Below are positions 33,393 to 45,669 of a DNA stretch of 64,000 nt, piece after piece; within the stretch, counting starts at the first letter, position 1; each line of letters begins with the position of its first letter. Source of the DNA: Amaranthus tricolor (lineage: Eukaryota; Streptophyta; Magnoliopsida; Caryophyllales; Amaranthaceae); assembly GCF_026212465.1 (NCBI RefSeq), contig NC_080058.1, positions 17,096,636 to 17,160,635 of the forward strand, read 5' to 3'. The notes beneath the pieces are model-generated. The model had not been told where the DNA came from. It made no database searches and saw only the letters and a program-made list of their open reading frames with translations. The translations under genes were made by a program, and so were the position numbers.

Positions 33393-34712
33393 GACACTAT
33401 CTACAAAGTGAGATCTTGTATTTATTTTTTTATGATTATATTTAAATGAATAAATTTAATTTGAATTTTTAATAAATTCAAATAAATTTATTTTTTATAA
33501 TAAAACTTAGTTTTTTTAGAATAATTGAATGATTTATTGAATTGTTTTTTGAAATAGTGAAAAATATTATTAATTTGGTCTCATTTTAAAGATCTTGGAA
33601 AAATATTATTGTTTGTACAATTTTTTTGAAAAAATATTTATTTATAGTTAAAATCACCCATTTAATAATAAAACTAATTTATTTAAGTACTACTTGGAAA
33701 ACAGGTGCCATCATTCTTTTTTTTTAACCACAAAACATGCACCCTACTTTTTGTAACCGTACTATTAAAAAGTTAGGCAAAATTGAAAAGTCAATAATAT
33801 TTTTTTCATAGATAAAAATTATGTAAATTATATAAAGAAATACTATATATTTGTTTGTTAAAAGGTTATCGAAAATATTCTTAAATTTAACTGAAACCTA
33901 AGATGTCATATGAAATGTTAACTAACATTAATCTTGTATGATGCAACTTGCAGGCAATCTTTTTTATTGGAATTAAGGTTGGCGAATCACTAACATGAAC
34001 CGAAAGGGGAACTAACCTACAGATGGAAAAAATCTAACTTTATCACAAGAATCCTTTATCTATAAAATGTGTCTAAAAGTTTTGACATTATTCACAATTT
34101 AGAAATAAATAGTGTTTTGCCACCAAGTTGACATGTCATTTGCCACATCATAATGCCACACAAGGTATTGCCATGTTATGTGATATGCCTTTCCAATCTA
34201 TACAATATACTAAAGCAAAACACAACTGACATAAACAACTTAAAAAAATTGATGAATTGTCATCTACTCATGAAAACCCTCCTCTAAGCAAAGATGATGT
34301 CATTGAATAAGGAAGACTATAGAATTCTTAAATGTTAAAGATGATTATAAGATGATTAATTTGACGATCATTAAAAACTTTAGTTGGGACTATAATATAT
34401 ACTATTATAATTTGAAAGAACAATGTAATAAATAGTAGTATGTAATAAAGATGCAAAAATTATTATCTTTGATATTTAATTTACAAAGCATTATTGATCT
34501 ATATTTAATTAAAAAACATTCATTCATTCAGAAATTAATTATATTATTTTTAAATATACTTTGAAAAAGTTTAACTAAAATGCTAAATATATTATAGATA
34601 CAATTTACAATGGCCCCTGCTTTATCATTATTATAATGATAACAATAAAAACAGTTTGAATTCCATTTTTCATGAATGTAATATAATGTGTATTAAGAAA
34701 TAATTAAATTAA

Positions 34713-35250
34713 TGTAATCTTTTGAAATGAGGAAGTGCAAAAGACACTTAAAATACTTGAAAAATAAGGTGTAGTCGGGGACAACTGTCAATATGTTGAA
34801 AGTGCTTATGATCTTTCTGTTGATGAGACCTCAAATCCCGGAAAACCTCTCCGACGCTCAAGTTAGATCGGGAAACAAAAATAATGAATATATAATAATT
34901 AATGAATGCAAGATTAACGAATTATAGGATGAGTTCAAATCAATTGAAGGATTTTTGATTAAGTATACATTGTAAGAAGGAAGGCGGTGTATTTTTATGG
35001 AGTAGCGGTAGGAAGATAAAATCTTAGTCCCTTGCGAATGATGTATGCAACATGTATTTATCATGAAATAATGGAAGTTAGATGGTGAATTAATATGGGA
35101 ATCATGGGTATGATGGGTGAGTAGTAGGTTATGGTGAGTAGTGGGTTATGGTGAGTAGTGGGTAGTTATTTTAGGAAGTTATTGGACCAAGGTGGGTGGT
35201 TTATGGTTTGACCAAATAAATTACGGGTTTATTTGTTTGACCCCATAACA
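34713..35250 (-). repeat. LARD left (3') LTR
   Basis: Ends CCCCATAACA at 35250, directly before the TTAGCCCCAC complement of the polypurine tract. The left boundary is approximate; homology to the right LTR starts at TGAAA (34723). Contains CTCCGACGCTCAAGTTAG, a block common near plant LARD termini, and a GGTTATGGTGAGTAGTG short tandem repeat near 35125-35165. Confidence 0.6.
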
Positions 35251-35459
35251 TTAGCCCCACGCATGAAGAGTGATAGAGGAGGGAATTTAATATAGTGAGG
35301 GCATCAGTGCTTATGCGGAAAATAAACATACATGTGATGCAAAAGAATTAAATGTTCGGAAGAATCCATACAATTAGGTAAGATAAGATAATCTTCGAAC
35401 TCTTGCCTCGGCGAGCCCATGTTTGGTTGAAGCCCCATGAATTATAAATGTTTGGACTA

Positions 35460-35592
35460 TGGGCCACTTTTGATGATTCGGCCTTAGAGCCTGATATAAT
35501 GATTCGGCATTTTAGCCTGAAATGATAAATTGACATTTGAGTTTGATATGATGATTTGGCATTTGAGCCTGATATGATGATATGGCCCAACG
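35460..35592. repeat. Tandem repeat 1 in LARD (~29-bp unit)
   Basis: About four copies of TGATGATTCGGC(A/C)TTTGAGCC with drift. Confidence 0.75.
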
Positions 35593-35599
35593 GTCAATC

Positions 35600-35870
35600 A
35601 CTTTATAAGGAATCATGCAAGGTGAATCCATTGAAAGCGTTGATGAATATTCAGATCGGACATAGGTCCGCATTACCCAGTCGTCAATCACCCGGGACTT
35701 AGATAAGGAATCATACTAGGTGAATCCTTCAAAAGCATTGATGAATATTTAGATCGAACATAGGTCCGCATTGCCCAACCATCAATCACTTGGGACTTAG
35801 TTAAGGAATCATACTAATGAATCCTTCGAAAGCATTGATGAATATTTGGTTCGGACATAGGTCCGCTAAA
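35600..35870. repeat. Tandem repeat 2 in LARD (~100-bp unit, ~3 copies)
   Basis: Each unit contains AAGGAATCAT, GTGAATCCTT, GCATTGATGAATATTT and GGACATAGGTCCGC; copies start near 35606, 35702 and 35804. Confidence 0.8.
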
Positions 35871-36002
35871 TAAGTGATTGAGTTATCAAGCTAGGTGATA
35901 CTCGCAATGAATGCCATGAAAAATAATGCCAAGAATCACTCGTTTTGGGGCTTAAAAACAGTCCGAGTTATCAAGATAGGTGATACTCGTAAGGATCCCA
36001 TT

Positions 36003-37860
36003 TGTTAGTTGCATTTTATTCATATTTTATCCCCATCATTTGGCTTTTTTATGTTGGGATTTTGCATAAATATGCTTGCTTTATTTGGAATTTTACGCTT
36101 TGTTGGGTATTTTGGTGTTTTTGTGCCTTTCAGGTAATATTCGTCAAAACCGATCACAAACCAAGTACATTTGGAACATAAAAGACTCACTTAACTCCAA
36201 AAGCTCAAGTAATCAAAGCCTTGATGACCCAAGTCAAAGAAACAAGGCATTCTAAGCCCACTCGGCCAAAACTGGGTCGAGCCAAGCTTGCTCAAGCATA
36301 AAAAAGACTTGCATTAGAGATAGAAGCTGAGCAGGACCATCTTGAAGGCCACTCGACCCGGTCGAGTGATATTGGTTCGAGTCGAGCGAAAGTACTATTC
36401 GCTTCCAGTAGCTTTAGAATGTCGACAGAAGCATTTTTAATGGGTCAAGCGAGCTCACTCGGTCGAGCGAAGCTCTTTTTGGTGACTACTCTGTTTTTTA
36501 AAGATTTTAACATGTGTACCAGATGCTCGCTTGACCAGGTCGAGCGGAGTAGATCGAATCGAGCGATTCGGGAGGTCAGAAATAATTACGCTTTTAAAAG
36601 ATGCTGATTGGATACCCTATCCATTTGTTTTGCCTCTCATACTCTACTGCTCCACCACCCCTATTTGCCACCCATTTATAGCCTACCTATGTCACACATA
36701 GGGGTGGTGGAGAAATTATGAAGCCACCACTCACCACTTGTCCTCCCTCCTATAAATAGAGAAGAAGAAGGCTCAAGTAAATCATGCATTTTCTTTTACA
36801 ACTTATGTTCTGAATTTTAAGCTTTCATTAGTTTGTTTTAATCTTCTTTATGTATTTTCCTTGATTCATTCTTGTACTCTTAGTTGGAATTTCTATTTAA
36901 ACACTTATTAGAAGATTCAAGCTTTTGATTAGTTCATCATTGAAGATCATTTGATATATTCATGTAATTGAGATTAAGTCAATCTATTGAAGCATTCCAT
37001 AAAACATTTGGATTGCAATTGGAGCTTATGGAGTTTATCATTGGCATTCTTTAGTTTTATAATTGATTATCTTCCTTCGATTGAATTTCAAGCTAGTAAT
37101 TTCTATTCTTTATAATTTATTGCTTTTGATTTTTGTTATTAGTACTTATCATGAATTCAATGTCTTTAGTTATGTTTAACTTCAATATGAGTTAGTAGTT
37201 CATTTTGGCTTAGGCTAGGTATTATCACCATGTATGTCTAAATTGCTTTCTTTACCTATGTCTTGGTTGTGTTGTTTATGGTTTGAGATGGGTTTTTTTT
37301 GTTATCGTAGTGTCATTGGATTGAGGGTGAGAGTTGATTTCTAATAATAGTCTATGCTTGAAAATTAAATCATTTCTATGAGAATAGGTAGATGTTATGA
37401 TTGGAAATGATGAATGTGGGCTTACGTCTTAAAATATGCTTAGCTCCATGAGAATAGGTAGTTGAGTATGTTTTAGGAAGCTTCTGTTGCTCGAGAGAGA
37501 AAATTAGTATCCAAGATGTGTTCTTCCCCATAACCCATATCCATGACCTTAGGTTGAAGATTAGTAAACACAATTTTCGTGAGAAAGCCTTGCCTTTGCC
37601 TCTTCATCATCATATTACCTTTTAATGTGTTTGTATTGCCTTTGATCTTATGTTCTTGGTTATGAGCATCTTTACTTGTTTTGTACTTTGTTTTAGCTTT
37701 AGTCTTTATTTGCTTATTTTACTTAATTACACAATCAAACATCTATATATACGTTGTTGAACCAACTAATTGATTGAGAATCTCTTGATATACACCCCAC
37801 TCCCTGTGGATTCGACCCGTACTTGCGGTATTACTATTGAAGGACGTAAAGTCCCGATCA
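36003..37860 (+). repeat. Gypsy-type (Athila/Tat-like) LTR inserted in the LARD
   Basis: Starts TGTTAGTTGCATTTTATTC and ends CTGTGGATTCGACCCGTACTTGCGGTATTACT…GTCCCGATCA; that end block is typical of Athila/Tat-like LTRs. A TATAAATA promoter box lies at about 36751. Palindromic CTCGACC-GGTCGAG-type motifs cluster at 36260-36570. The flanks CCATT and CGTCT do not match, so either the boundaries are off or one flank was lost. No internal region or second LTR is present. Confidence 0.65.
36751..36758 (+). promoter_or_regulatory. TATA box in the gypsy-type LTR
   Basis: TATAAATA followed by GAGAAGAAGAAGG, a plausible LTR core promoter about 750 bp into the LTR. Confidence 0.5.
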
Positions 37861-37865
37861 CGTCT

Positions 37866-38245
37866 TTCACACTAGGTGAAAGCTTGATAACTAAGATAAA
37901 TACTTAGAAAAAATATCACCCAAAATCAATCATTTTGGGACTTCAATAATAATATGACTTTTAAATTAGGTGAAAGCTTAGATGATTAATAATATGACAA
38001 ATAACGCCCACGTGTTGGGACTTTAATAATAATATGACTTCAAACTAGTTGAATGCTCAGATGATTCTATAATATAACAAATAACGCCCATGTTTTGGGA
38101 CTTCGATCAATAATAATAATATATCTTTCAAAACAGGTGATAGCTCAGATGATTTTATAATATGACAAATACGCTCATGTTTTGGGACTTCACTAATAAT
38201 AATATGACTTCCGAACATGGTGAAAGCTCAGATGACTATATACAT
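37866..38245. repeat. Tandem repeat 3 in LARD (~85-90-bp unit)
   Basis: Four to five units with TTTTGGGACTTC, AATAATAATATGACTT, GGTGAAAGCTCAGATGA and GACAAATAACGCCC. Confidence 0.8.
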
Positions 38246-38584
38246 TCATTATTGAAAACCACATGTAAGTAAAATCCGATATAATACGAATGGTAATGCT
38301 AAAGTATTGAATTCCCGTGCAGAAATAATAATATTCTTCCAATATGTGTCAATATCATACTTCATCACTTTTCATGTGGACCCATGAATACAACAAATAT
38401 AAAACACCTGATATACGTTGATAAATCAAAGCAATAATAACTGTATGATCATCATCAAATTAATACAATATATTCTTCACTTGGCGATACTAATCAAAGA
38501 CTTGCATCCTTTATGTAGAATTTCATTAGAAGGCGATGGTGATGATTTTGCTCCATGTATCGAGTCACCTGAGATTGTTCTTTG

Positions 38585-38975
38585 ACGGATGTATGGTTTG
38601 AACCACTATCTGATCATACACGGATCCAACCACTATAGTCAATGTAGGTAGTTTTTCAGGGATCTGATATAGATAGTTTAAACCACTATTAGATCATACC
38701 CGGATCCAGCCAATATATTCAATGTAGGTAGTTTTACGGGGATCTGATATAGATAGTTTAAACCACTGTTAGATCATACCCGGATCCAACTAGTACAATC
38801 AATATAGGTAGTTTTTCGGGGATTCGATGTAGATAGTTTGAATCACTGTTAGATCGTACCCAGTTCCAGCCAATACAATTAATGTAGGTAGTTTTTCGGG
38901 GATCCGATATAGATAGTTTGAAGAATTATATCATATCATACCCGGTTCCAGCCAATGCGTTGAGTTAGGTAATAT
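38585..38975. repeat. Tandem repeat 4 in LARD (~82-bp unit, ~5 copies)
   Basis: Units contain GATCATACCCGGATCCA, CAATGTAGGTAGTTTTTC and GGGGATCTGATATAGATAG. Confidence 0.85.
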
Positions 38976-39374
38976 GTGGATTTTCTTTTTTATTTTTTAG
39001 ACCGAGACCACCTAGCTGAAGCTATTTTGAAAACGTTCTATAGGTCATCTAATGTTTTAGATAGTGCATCAAACCAAACTTCAACAGTAGGATTGAACTT
39101 TTTAGTCAGTTGAAGTTGGTTTGGAAACATTTTACAAATCTATAAACCCCTTAGAAGGTGCATCAAACTAGACTTGGGTCCGATTTTATGATAATACGTC
39201 ATGACGATCACTGAACCGGGTCTTCGATGATTCGGACATAGCATAACTCGGCTACTCTTAATTCTTAGAAAATTTGCGAAATTATTGGAGGCCCTTAGGG
39301 TTTCGATTTTTCGATCATACGGACAACTCTTATGCTTAGGTGATTTTCTAAATTTTAAGGGGGCTCCGGGTGTC

Positions 39375-39379
39375 CGATT
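39375..39379. repeat. Target-site duplication CGATT (left)
   Basis: Matches 40868-40872. Confidence 0.9.
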
Positions 39380-40867
39380 TGAAAGTTGATAGGAGTTCGA
39401 ATACTCTCTTTGTGGGGGGGTGAATAAAGAGTTTCCCCGTTTAAAATTTTTGTCTTAAAGGTTAGCTCAAGAGATAGGTGACCTTTCGAAATTTTTTTCT
39501 GGAACAGTTTTAGGTTGATTGATAAATCTATAACATATGTGCGAAAAAACTTAAAACAATAATACACCATATGTTAATGAGGTTCGGTTCTAAACAACCT
39601 ACTCCTCGCCTTAGGTTCTCTTCCAACCTGTAGGATTCAACGCCTTTTATTAATAAACTTTAAGACAACCTAGAAGATCTCTCTATGTTTTCTTATCAGG
39701 TTCTTCCCCTTGGAGAACATCTTACAAATCCCTTAATAAAAGCACAAATTGCAATTTCACAATAGAGATTACAAGTTGAATACTTTAAAAGTATTTTTAA
39801 GATTAGGTGTATTAATCTATGAAAATTCTAACTCTTTCTAACACTTATTCCTAATAGAAATTGTAAGAGATAGATGAATTAAAAATTACAATTCTTTTGA
39901 ACGTTTAGAGAATACTAGATCTTAAGTCAATAAGAGAGAAAATTGTAAAAAGAGGTGCAATCTTAATTCTTGAACGAAGCCTTGTATTTATATATGTCAC
40001 GCCTCAACATATCCTTGAAGCGTAAGAAAGCTTCATCTGCCAGTTTCGTTGATCTGGATAGTCTGTGCCAGTCTTCAAGATCTTGAACTTTAAGTCAAAC
40101 TGATGTTGCACTGACAGCTTATATAATTACATCATTGTGTGCTGTATTTTGTTATTATCAACCATTGTTGTACTGCCACGTTAGAACTCATACAAGATAT
40201 TGAATACTCAGCAAAAACTAGATAAAATAACATGTAAAATTATATTCAAAATTAATTCCTATTTTTAGCATTAATTTAAATTGTCTTTTCTTATTTTTAG
40301 TGTCAATTTAAATCATCATCATATTTATAGGAAAGCCTATAATTAGTATAGCATAATTCAAAACAACTAAATTAAATTCAAATATTAAATTACAAACCGT
40401 GTAATATCATTTGAATTACCAACAACTTATTTATTCAAAATTTAAACGCAAACTTGTAATTTAAACAACTATTTGAATGTTTTTAACACACGTTTAACTA
40501 AAATATAATTCCTGTATTTAAACGTCTTGAACAGATATATATTTAATTTAAACTTAATTTCAATATACTTTAACCTATTAAAATATTTCAAAATTTATAA
40601 ATTCAACCTTAAGATAAACTTAAGTCTTTTAAACATATTTCAAGCATATTTCAAGCTTAGCTAGTTTATCAAATAATCTACCAACACTTAAAAATATTTC
40701 GAACAAAAATACTTCATCAATCAATATATTTCGAATATATATCAATTATTCACTGTATATTTAATATGATTTTGGACTGACTTACACAACTAAATATAAT
40801 TACTTAATTTATTTGTCTAATTAATATGTGTTTTGAATTATCATCATTTAAGAGAGTTGAGTCTTCA
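39380..40867 (-). repeat. Solo LTR of the E5 family
   Basis: 1488 bp, from TGAAAGTTGATAGGAG to GAGTTGAGTCTTCA, flanked by perfect CGATT duplications. Homologous along its length to the LTRs of E5 (44422-45655 and the split 5' LTR), so its orientation is minus. No internal region remains. Confidence 0.9.
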
Positions 40868-40872
40868 CGATT
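40868..40872. repeat. Target-site duplication CGATT (right)
   Basis: Matches 39375-39379. Confidence 0.9.
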
Positions 40873-41950
40873 TTTTTATATTTGGGACAAATTGATGACA
40901 CAGCAAAAGACAAAACTTGTATAATAACCTTAGACAAGAGAATCCGGCTATTCGATGGTACAAGATGACTTATTGCATCCGAATTCTCAATGTCACGACT
41001 AACCAAAAGATAACTTGCCCATTTTCCATGTTCACTTTGGCTAGTACAATTGAAGGGTCCGACTTTTTATACGGGTCATCAAACCCTTTAGAATTTGCAT
41101 CAAACCGAGAATGAATAAAAGCAATAAGATCAAAATTTTATATCCACGAATAATGACGGAAGAATTTGACCCAAAAATTCTCAATTTGAGGAGTAATAAA
41201 TAAATCCTCGTTAAGTTTTTCGCTTAAGAATAATTCAAATCCCAATTTTGCCCAATATAATAAGATCAATAGTCATCATTGTCGGAACGTTTTTCTTTCA
41301 TGCGGTGGCAATTGTCGAATCCTTCGACAAACATGTTTGCTAAATGTTTGCTAAATAATACGAACGAATAGAAGAAATAGGGATAAATGGGGAATAATCA
41401 AATAAATATTTAATCCTAAAATCTTCAAATTTTCACTAAAACAAGTATTAATTATGCATATATCACCAAACGGAAACTCACTTTGCAGGATTTTGAATCC
41501 CAAAGATCATATTTTTTGGGAAAAATGCTAATAGCCAAATAATATAATAATTACCAAAATATCATTACGTGATAACCCCTTAACACAATTTAGTAGCATT
41601 CTTGTAAACATCGATTTAAACCACAATCTGATTTCTTAACTTATGCCAGTTACTTTAATAATTATCAAAAATGATGATAATATTAACTAATAATTAGCAT
41701 TACAAGCTAGAGACATTTATCACAATGATGGAGAATCTAAAGAGATAATGACAAAAGTAAGAAAGATAAGTATGACGATGATCCATCAGATGGAATGACG
41801 TCTTGATCAGTTAATGGAGAAATATGGTGATAGTTCTTTGCCCTAAAATCGGGTACCCTTAATGTTTTTTTTTTTATTTTTTATTTTTTATTTTTTTTAA
41901 ATGTTTTTTATGATTTGTTTATTTGGAAAAGCAACGACTTTTATGTATTT

Positions 41951-41969
41951 TTCCCCACAGATGGCGCCA
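41951..41969 (-). other. LARD primer-binding-site region
   Basis: The minus strand reads TGGCGCCATCTGTGGGGAA, close to the TGGCGCCGTCTGTGGGAA found after the 5' LTR of many plant LARD/gypsy elements. Confidence 0.6.
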
Positions 41970-41972
41970 AAC

Positions 41973-42110
41973 TATTTCGGTAATGAAACGAGAAAGGGCA
42001 AAAGACACTTAAATTGCTTGAAAATAAGGTTTAGTCTGGGACAACTGTCAGTATGCTGAAAGTGCTTATGATCCTTCTATTGATGCGACCTTAAATCCTG
42101 CAATACAACG
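41973..42110 (-). repeat. LARD right (5') LTR, truncated
   Basis: Begins TATTTCGG (decayed TG start) and shares GCAAAAGACACTTAAA…GACAACTGTCA…GAAAGTGCTTATGATC with 34735-34835. Homology is lost after about 42105. Confidence 0.6.
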
Positions 42111-44316
42111 TTAGCCTTGCCCCGAGTGGTTTCCCAGAAATAACCTTGAGTATGGATTAGTGATTGTAACTTATCTAATTATTTATCCTTAAGTGCCAAA
42201 TATAATGAAAGTTTAATATTTTTTTTTTAACTTTTAAATTTGAATAAACCAAGTCTTGTTTTGTTTAATGTTATTATTATACTAAAGTAAAGATTTTCAT
42301 TGTATTCATTGTATTTTAACCTCATCGTTTACTATATTATCCAAATGCATGTTATTCAACATACCAAAGCATTAGATTGAGGTAGCTTGTGGTATAATTA
42401 AAGAAAAGAGTGTAGATTTGTACAAAGGTCAGGTTCAGTGACAGTTTTGCAGGGTTTGAGAGCTACCCTAATTTACCTAAGCTATACCCTATATAATTGA
42501 GTGCTACCACTTGGAAACTTTTCCGAACACTCTAAGATTTCTATAGGTACCTTACACGACCTTATATACCTCCATAAATGAGAGATTCATCCCCATCTTT
42601 CTACCCCTTCATCTCAATAGTTTCCATCAGCTTATATACCTTCAATAAATCATCCTTTTTCTCCCAAATTTTCTTAATAAGTGTCTCATATTTTTATACT
42701 ATAATATTGTAGACATCCTAAGCTTTCCATTGATACCTCACACGCACATATACAAGCTCTATAAGTCTCTGATTCTCAAGCAAACATTCAGAATTTGTTG
42801 TTCTTTTTGGTCAGCTGTATACATGGACATAATTTGAAGTGTTTACCCATCTTTCTCTTTATGCATGTATAAATAAACCTTATATTGATCTTATACACAA
42901 AAGTCCTCACATTATAGATTGAAGAATTGCATCAATTGGAGCATGAAAGGTTATGTTTTGCCCTCAAACATTTTGACAACTAAGAGTAAGCCAATTTCGA
43001 ACACCTTCTGTTTTGTGGATTTTCGACCATCTTTTACTCATTATAACACTATAGTTTGTTCTTAAGAAATATGGATCTTGGAGTTGTGAGCAATTAGATA
43101 CTTGAATCATTCGATTTGAAGTTCGGAGCTAGAGGTTATTAGTATTTTAGTAAGACATGCCGAGAAGTGACTTATGATGGGGAGAGATTTGGACTTTAAG
43201 TTGAATGTGAAATTTATACTAGTAGTTAGAGATAAAGATAGAAAATAATTTTATCATTTCCTAAGCCGAAATCATCAACTTTTGTAAGGTTCTAGTATTG
43301 TTATTTCGGGAGCTCGGATTATTATTCTTGAAACCTTGAAGATTATTCTTGGAGCTTGTTTTCTCTTATTTTGGAGTTCATATTTCTTATTATTTCTCTT
43401 GCATCCTTGGTGGCTCATGGTATACACATCTTAACCTTCTTACTATGTGACATTTATATTATATTTACTTGAGTATGTGAAACATATGACAATATGTTAT
43501 ATTATTATGTGTATGTCTACTTTAGTGTTCATGCATGTAAATTTTTTGAATTTCTACGATGTAAAAATGCGTAAAAATAGTGTTTTGAGCTGTTTTTGTG
43601 AAGTTATTGTTGTGAATAAATTTTGTGTGAGCTTGGTAACTTTTGGAATGTATTACAATAAATAAATGTTAGAAAATCATTTAGGTTTATTTCCATAAAT
43701 TTATTTCATTAAAAGGGTTATTAATTGAATTTTAACTAATAAAATATTTTCTAATATATTAAAAGGAGTAAAATATAAAATAATTACTGAATGAAGTTAT
43801 TTTGTGCTATAATTTTTATGAGACTCTTATATAGGCAGTACGTGTATAATTTGATTATTGGATAAGTTTATATGAGCATCTATGGACCACTGTAATTTTA
43901 AATAAAACGATAATTCTAAAAATGATAAAACATGAAATAAATACTAAATGGACTATTTTGGACTTAAAATTTTTACGAGACACTCTTATATGTAGTAGGA
44001 TCATATGAGGACCTCTTGGACAATATCTTTGTGGACATTTGAGGACATTAAAAATTTTATGTCGGTTTATCGGTAAATTGGCCAAACAATTTAGTTAAAT
44101 CCATAGACTTGTTTTTCTTGAACTTTTTGCTCTAAAACTGACTTCATGTAGCTTCTGGATTTCTAATATATTTTTATAATATTTTGTTATTGTGGATTTT
44201 TAATTAAGTTACATGATTAATCAATGGAAACTCCTTATTAAATATTACGAAAAATTTCCTTATCCTTTATAAGTTTATATGGTCTTGCAAAGAACTTATA
44301 TAACCCCCATAAGCTT
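42111..44316. other. AT-rich gene-free spacer
   Basis: I see no gene, LTR terminus or tandem repeat that I can support. Short open frames have no recognisable product. Confidence 0.5.
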
Positions 44317-44421
44317 GTCAAAATAAATTTGTGTGACATGTAACTTAGCAAAATATACTAATTATTATATATTATTGTTTTGAAATCGTTTGATTGAAAA
44401 CAATTGGCATATATATGAAAT
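44317..44421. repeat. Edge monomer of the ~165-bp satellite
   Basis: TATATTATTGTTTTGAAAT…GGCATATATATGAAAT matches the second half of the satellite unit at 61274-64000. The sequence left of about 44317 diverges quickly, so this is the array boundary. E5 inserted after GAAAT (44417-44421). Confidence 0.8.
44417..44421. repeat. E5 target-site duplication GAAAT (left)
   Basis: Matches 61269-61273, 16.8 kb away, across E5 and its nested insertions. Confidence 0.85.
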
Positions 44422-45655
44422 TGAAGGTTGATAGGAGATTGAATACTCTTTAGAGGGCCGGGGAGAGGCTAAATAGAGAGTATGCCCGTTTAAAATTTTT
44501 CTCTGGAAGGTAAGTTCAAGAACTTGGGAGACCTTTCAAAACAATTCTCTGGAACTATTTTAAGTCGAATAATAAATCCAAGAACTAAATGCGAAAATGA
44601 ACTCCAACAAGAACAAAAGATTTGTTCACGAGGTTCAGCTATCAATAGCCTACTCCCTGCCTATGGGTTCTTCTTTAAACCTTAGGATTCAATGTCTTTT
44701 ATTAATGAACCGTAGATGATTAAAATGATCTCTTTATCTTCTCTCACTACGTTATTCCCCTTGAAGAACATTTTACAAGTTCCCTTAATAAAAGTTCTAA
44801 TCCCAATCTCACAAAAGAGAAATACAATGAATACTTTTTAAAAAATTCCAAAGTTTAAGCGTAGATGAAATAAAAATTCTAACTCTCTATTACTTTAAGA
44901 CCTATTACAAATGAGAGAGTTAGATGAATTAAGTTTACAACACTTATTGATATTACGAGTCAATGTAAGTAGAAAGTTAGATCGTTTGTTGTGTTGCAAT
45001 TCTCTTAATTGTTGAATGAAGCCTCTTATATATATGTTAAGCCTCCAACATAGCCATCGAAACAATCGAAACTTCATTCCCTGATTTTCGCCAACTGGTT
45101 ATGCTGGTCATCAAAGTCTTGGACAACAAGTAATATTGACGCTTCACCTTGACTTGTTTCCAAATCTTTGAGATCCTGCCACATTAATACTCATGCCAAG
45201 CATTGAATATTCATTAATGTAAACAAAACAACCGAAATATATAAGCCACATATTATTCCTTGAATTTAGGTTCATTTGAATTATTCTCCCTATATTTTAG
45301 GTCAGCTAAAAAACAACTCCATATTTATAGGAAAACTTGTAATTAGTATAATCTTGTTTACCAAGTGAATTACTTAGTTAATTTATCAATTTACAGACCG
45401 TGTATTTTAGCTATAAGAAAAAAATGTGTAATTAAGCCATAAGTTTTAGTTAGTTTAAACTACTTATCTAATTAAAACGTTAAACTAAAGTCAATATCTC
45501 AACACATACTTGGACTTAAATTATCTATCTATTAAACACTTTATATCTAATATCATTTTGGACCTGTTTATAAACAACTAAATATAATTACTTAATTTAT
45601 TTGTTTAATTTAATATGTGTTTTGAATATCATTACTTAAAGGAGTTAAGTCTTCA
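44422..45655 (-). repeat. E5 3' LTR
   Basis: 1234 bp, TGAAGGTTGATAGG to TTAAGTCTTCA; the TGAAG…CTTCA termini form the expected short inverted repeat. A TATATATA box on minus lies near 45031. Confidence 0.85.
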
Positions 45656-45656
45656 A

Positions 45657-45669
45657 TCTCTCCCTTGAT
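45657..45669 (-). other. E5 polypurine tract
   Basis: The minus strand reads CAAGGGAGAGA directly before the 3' LTR. Confidence 0.75.

Larger units (their letters stand above)
34713..42110 (-). mobile_element. LARD / TR-GAG-like non-coding LTR element with internal tandem repeats and nested insertions
   Basis: On the minus strand a partial 5' LTR (about 42110-41973) is followed by a TGGCGCCATCTGTGGGGAA primer-site region (41969-41951), and a purine motif GTGGGGCTAA (35260-35251) precedes the 3' LTR (35250-34713). The two LTR starts share about 110 bp (34723-34835 and 41984-42095). The internal region has no coding frame but four tandem-repeat families. Two foreign LTRs (36003-37860 and 39380-40867) lie inside. 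The TGGCGCC-x-TCTGTGGG primer-site pattern and absence of genes are typical of plant LARD/TR-GAG elements; that classification is inferred. Confidence 0.65.

Noticed and set aside
42111..44316. Possible host gene between the LARD and the satellite edge
   Set aside because: Only short AT-rich frames without domain, splice pattern or codon-like composition.
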